The notes beneath the pieces were generated by a model, which had not been told where the DNA came from, searched no databases, and saw nothing but the letters and a program-made list of their open reading frames with translations. Below are positions 5,813-6,060 of a stretch of 6,060 nt of DNA, one piece after another. The translations under genes and the position numbers were made by a program. The stretch spans positions 1-6,060 of the forward strand of contig VGYW01000482.1 of assembly GCA_016872875.1 (NCBI GenBank), written 5' to 3'. This DNA is from Planctomycetota bacterium. GTDB lineage: Bacteria > Planctomycetota > PUPC01 > DSUN01. Position 1 is the stretch's first letter. The number at the start of each line of letters is the position of its first letter.

Positions 5813-5910
5813 CTTCGGCTCCGAAGCTCCGAACGGAGCGTACTATAGCAGCCCAGGGCGAAGCCCTGGGAAAGCCGAGCGGCCCAATTCAGCCCTGTAA
5901 GGGCGTACTA
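5813..5910. repeat. Cluster of four small hairpins with an 8-base direct repeat
   Basis: Four perfect stems follow in close order after the propeller gene: CTTCGG/CCGAAG (5813-5826), GCTCCG/CGGAGC (5826-5839), CCCAGGGC-GAA-GCCCTGGG (5852-5870) and GCCCT-GTA-AGGGC (5892-5904). GCGTACTA occurs directly repeated at 5838-5845 and 5903-5910, bracketing the last two stems. The third contains GCGAAGC, known to make an unusually stable DNA mini-hairpin. No T-run follows, so they are poor intrinsic terminators. The arrangement looks like a dispersed intergenic repeat unit. No other terminator for the propeller gene is visible in 5781-5926. Confidence 0.7.
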
Positions 5911-5926
5911 GACCCAACTCAAGCGT

Positions 5927-5953
5927 ATTTTTCTTGCGGAACCCGCGAAAAAT
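5927..5953. promoter_or_regulatory. A/T-ended hairpin upstream of the last gene
   Basis: ATTTTTC (5927-5933) pairs with GAAAAAT (5947-5953). Inside, GCGG (5936-5939) pairs with CCGC (5943-5946) around the loop AAC, with TT bulged on one side. It sits just upstream of the candidate promoter of the last gene. The T-run is inside the stem and not after it, so it is not a standard terminator on either strand. It could be an operator or a weak bidirectional terminator; I cannot decide. Confidence 0.4.
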
Positions 5954-5955
5954 GG

Positions 5956-6031
5956 CTCGAAATGCCCGATCCCTGTGGGTAGAATATGTTTGACGGAAAA
6001 CGCTTCTTCCCTCAGGAAAGGGCATTTCGAG
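5956..6031. repeat. 12-bp perfect inverted repeat around promoter and start codon
   Basis: CTCGAAATGCCC (5956-5967) and its exact reverse complement GGGCATTTCGAG (6020-6031) are separated by 52 bases. The left arm contains the candidate -35 box. The right arm lies between the Shine-Dalgarno sequence and the start codon and includes the first base of GTG. This could be a pair of binding half-sites for a repressor; if a longer transcript enters from upstream, it could form a stem that hides the start codon. Confidence 0.6.
5957..5985 (+). promoter_or_regulatory. Candidate sigma70 promoter of the gene starting at 6031
   Basis: TCGAAA (5957-5962, 4 of 6) is separated by exactly 17 bases from TAGAAT (5980-5985, 5 of 6). 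Transcription would start near 5992. That is downstream of the in-frame ATG at 5986, which supports GTG 6031 as the real start. The -35 box lies inside the left arm of the 12-bp inverted repeat described at 5956-6031. Confidence 0.55.
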
Positions 6032-6060
6032 TGAAGATCAAGGATACCAGAATTCTGGTG
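6031..6060 (+). CDS. Start of an unidentified gene (3' end outside the window)
   Basis: GTG 6031 is preceded by AGGAAAGG (6014-6021), with 9 bases between them, and opens a frame of ten visible codons (MKIKDTRIL-V if initiated with Met). The same frame is open back to ATG 5986. That codon has no good ribosome site and lies upstream of the predicted transcription start, so GTG is preferred. The beginning M-K-I-K-D-x-R-I is of the kind often seen in enolase-superfamily proteins (mandelate racemase or muconate cycloisomerase types). Ten residues are far too few to assign a family, and I leave it unnamed. Confidence 0.5.
   Translation, partial: MKIKDTRILV

Noticed and set aside
5852..5904. Intrinsic terminator of the propeller gene
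   Set aside because: The stems are strong, but neither is followed by a T-run and loop and flank features match dispersed repeats.
5986..6030. ATG 5986 as start of the last gene
   Set aside because: It is in frame, but it abuts the predicted -10 box and lacks a Shine-Dalgarno sequence. GTG 6031 has AGGAAAGG at suitable distance.

Overview
The window is GC-rich bacterial chromosome. Three things suggest a planctomycete-like bacterium, possibly another PVC-group or uncultured lineage: two exported proteins of types common in Planctomycetota (a DUF4380-like protein and a large PQQ-type beta-propeller protein), a VapC-type toxin-antitoxin locus, and intergenic DNA full of palindromic repeats. 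No rRNA, tRNA, CRISPR array, transposase or phage gene is visible. The taxonomic call is inference.

Layout on the + strand. Positions 2-235 are the 3' end of a gene that begins outside the window, closed by a strong hairpin terminator (269-303). A 520-base intergenic stretch follows. It holds a 31-bp-arm hairpin of GGACGA-type triplets (315-400), a candidate sigma70 promoter (425-453) and a nested palindromic element (513-719). Next is an exported DUF4380-like protein (758-1756). Positions 1757-2037 hold a head-to-head pair of REP-like palindromes and no convincing gene.

A minus-strand block (3006 down to about 2006) is a toxin-antitoxin locus. Antitoxin A (3006-2764) overlaps a PIN-domain VapC toxin (2767-2366) by 4 bp. 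A diverged second copy of the antitoxin (B, 2280-2038) follows. Antitoxin B has no intact toxin of its own. However, the bases overlapping its stop codon read V-A-R-Y-L in the same register in which A's stop overlaps the toxin's M-T-R-Y-L. This suggests a second antitoxin-toxin pair whose toxin has been lost.

A 119-base divergent control region (3007-3125) carries two back-to-back promoters, one for the toxin-antitoxin operon and one for the exported two-propeller PQQ-like protein (3126-5780). Downstream lie four small hairpins and an 8-base direct repeat (5813-5910), then a compact regulatory region with a candidate promoter and a 12-bp inverted repeat (5956-6031). A new gene probably starts with GTG at 6031 and runs off the window.

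Functionally, the two large genes look like envelope or periplasmic proteins of unknown substrate. The toxin-antitoxin block is an accessory module that may have entered between them. Nothing here is clearly a new multi-gene system. The most notable features are the decayed toxin-antitoxin duplicate, the palindromic repeats (one inside a predicted leader) and the inverted repeat around the last start codon.
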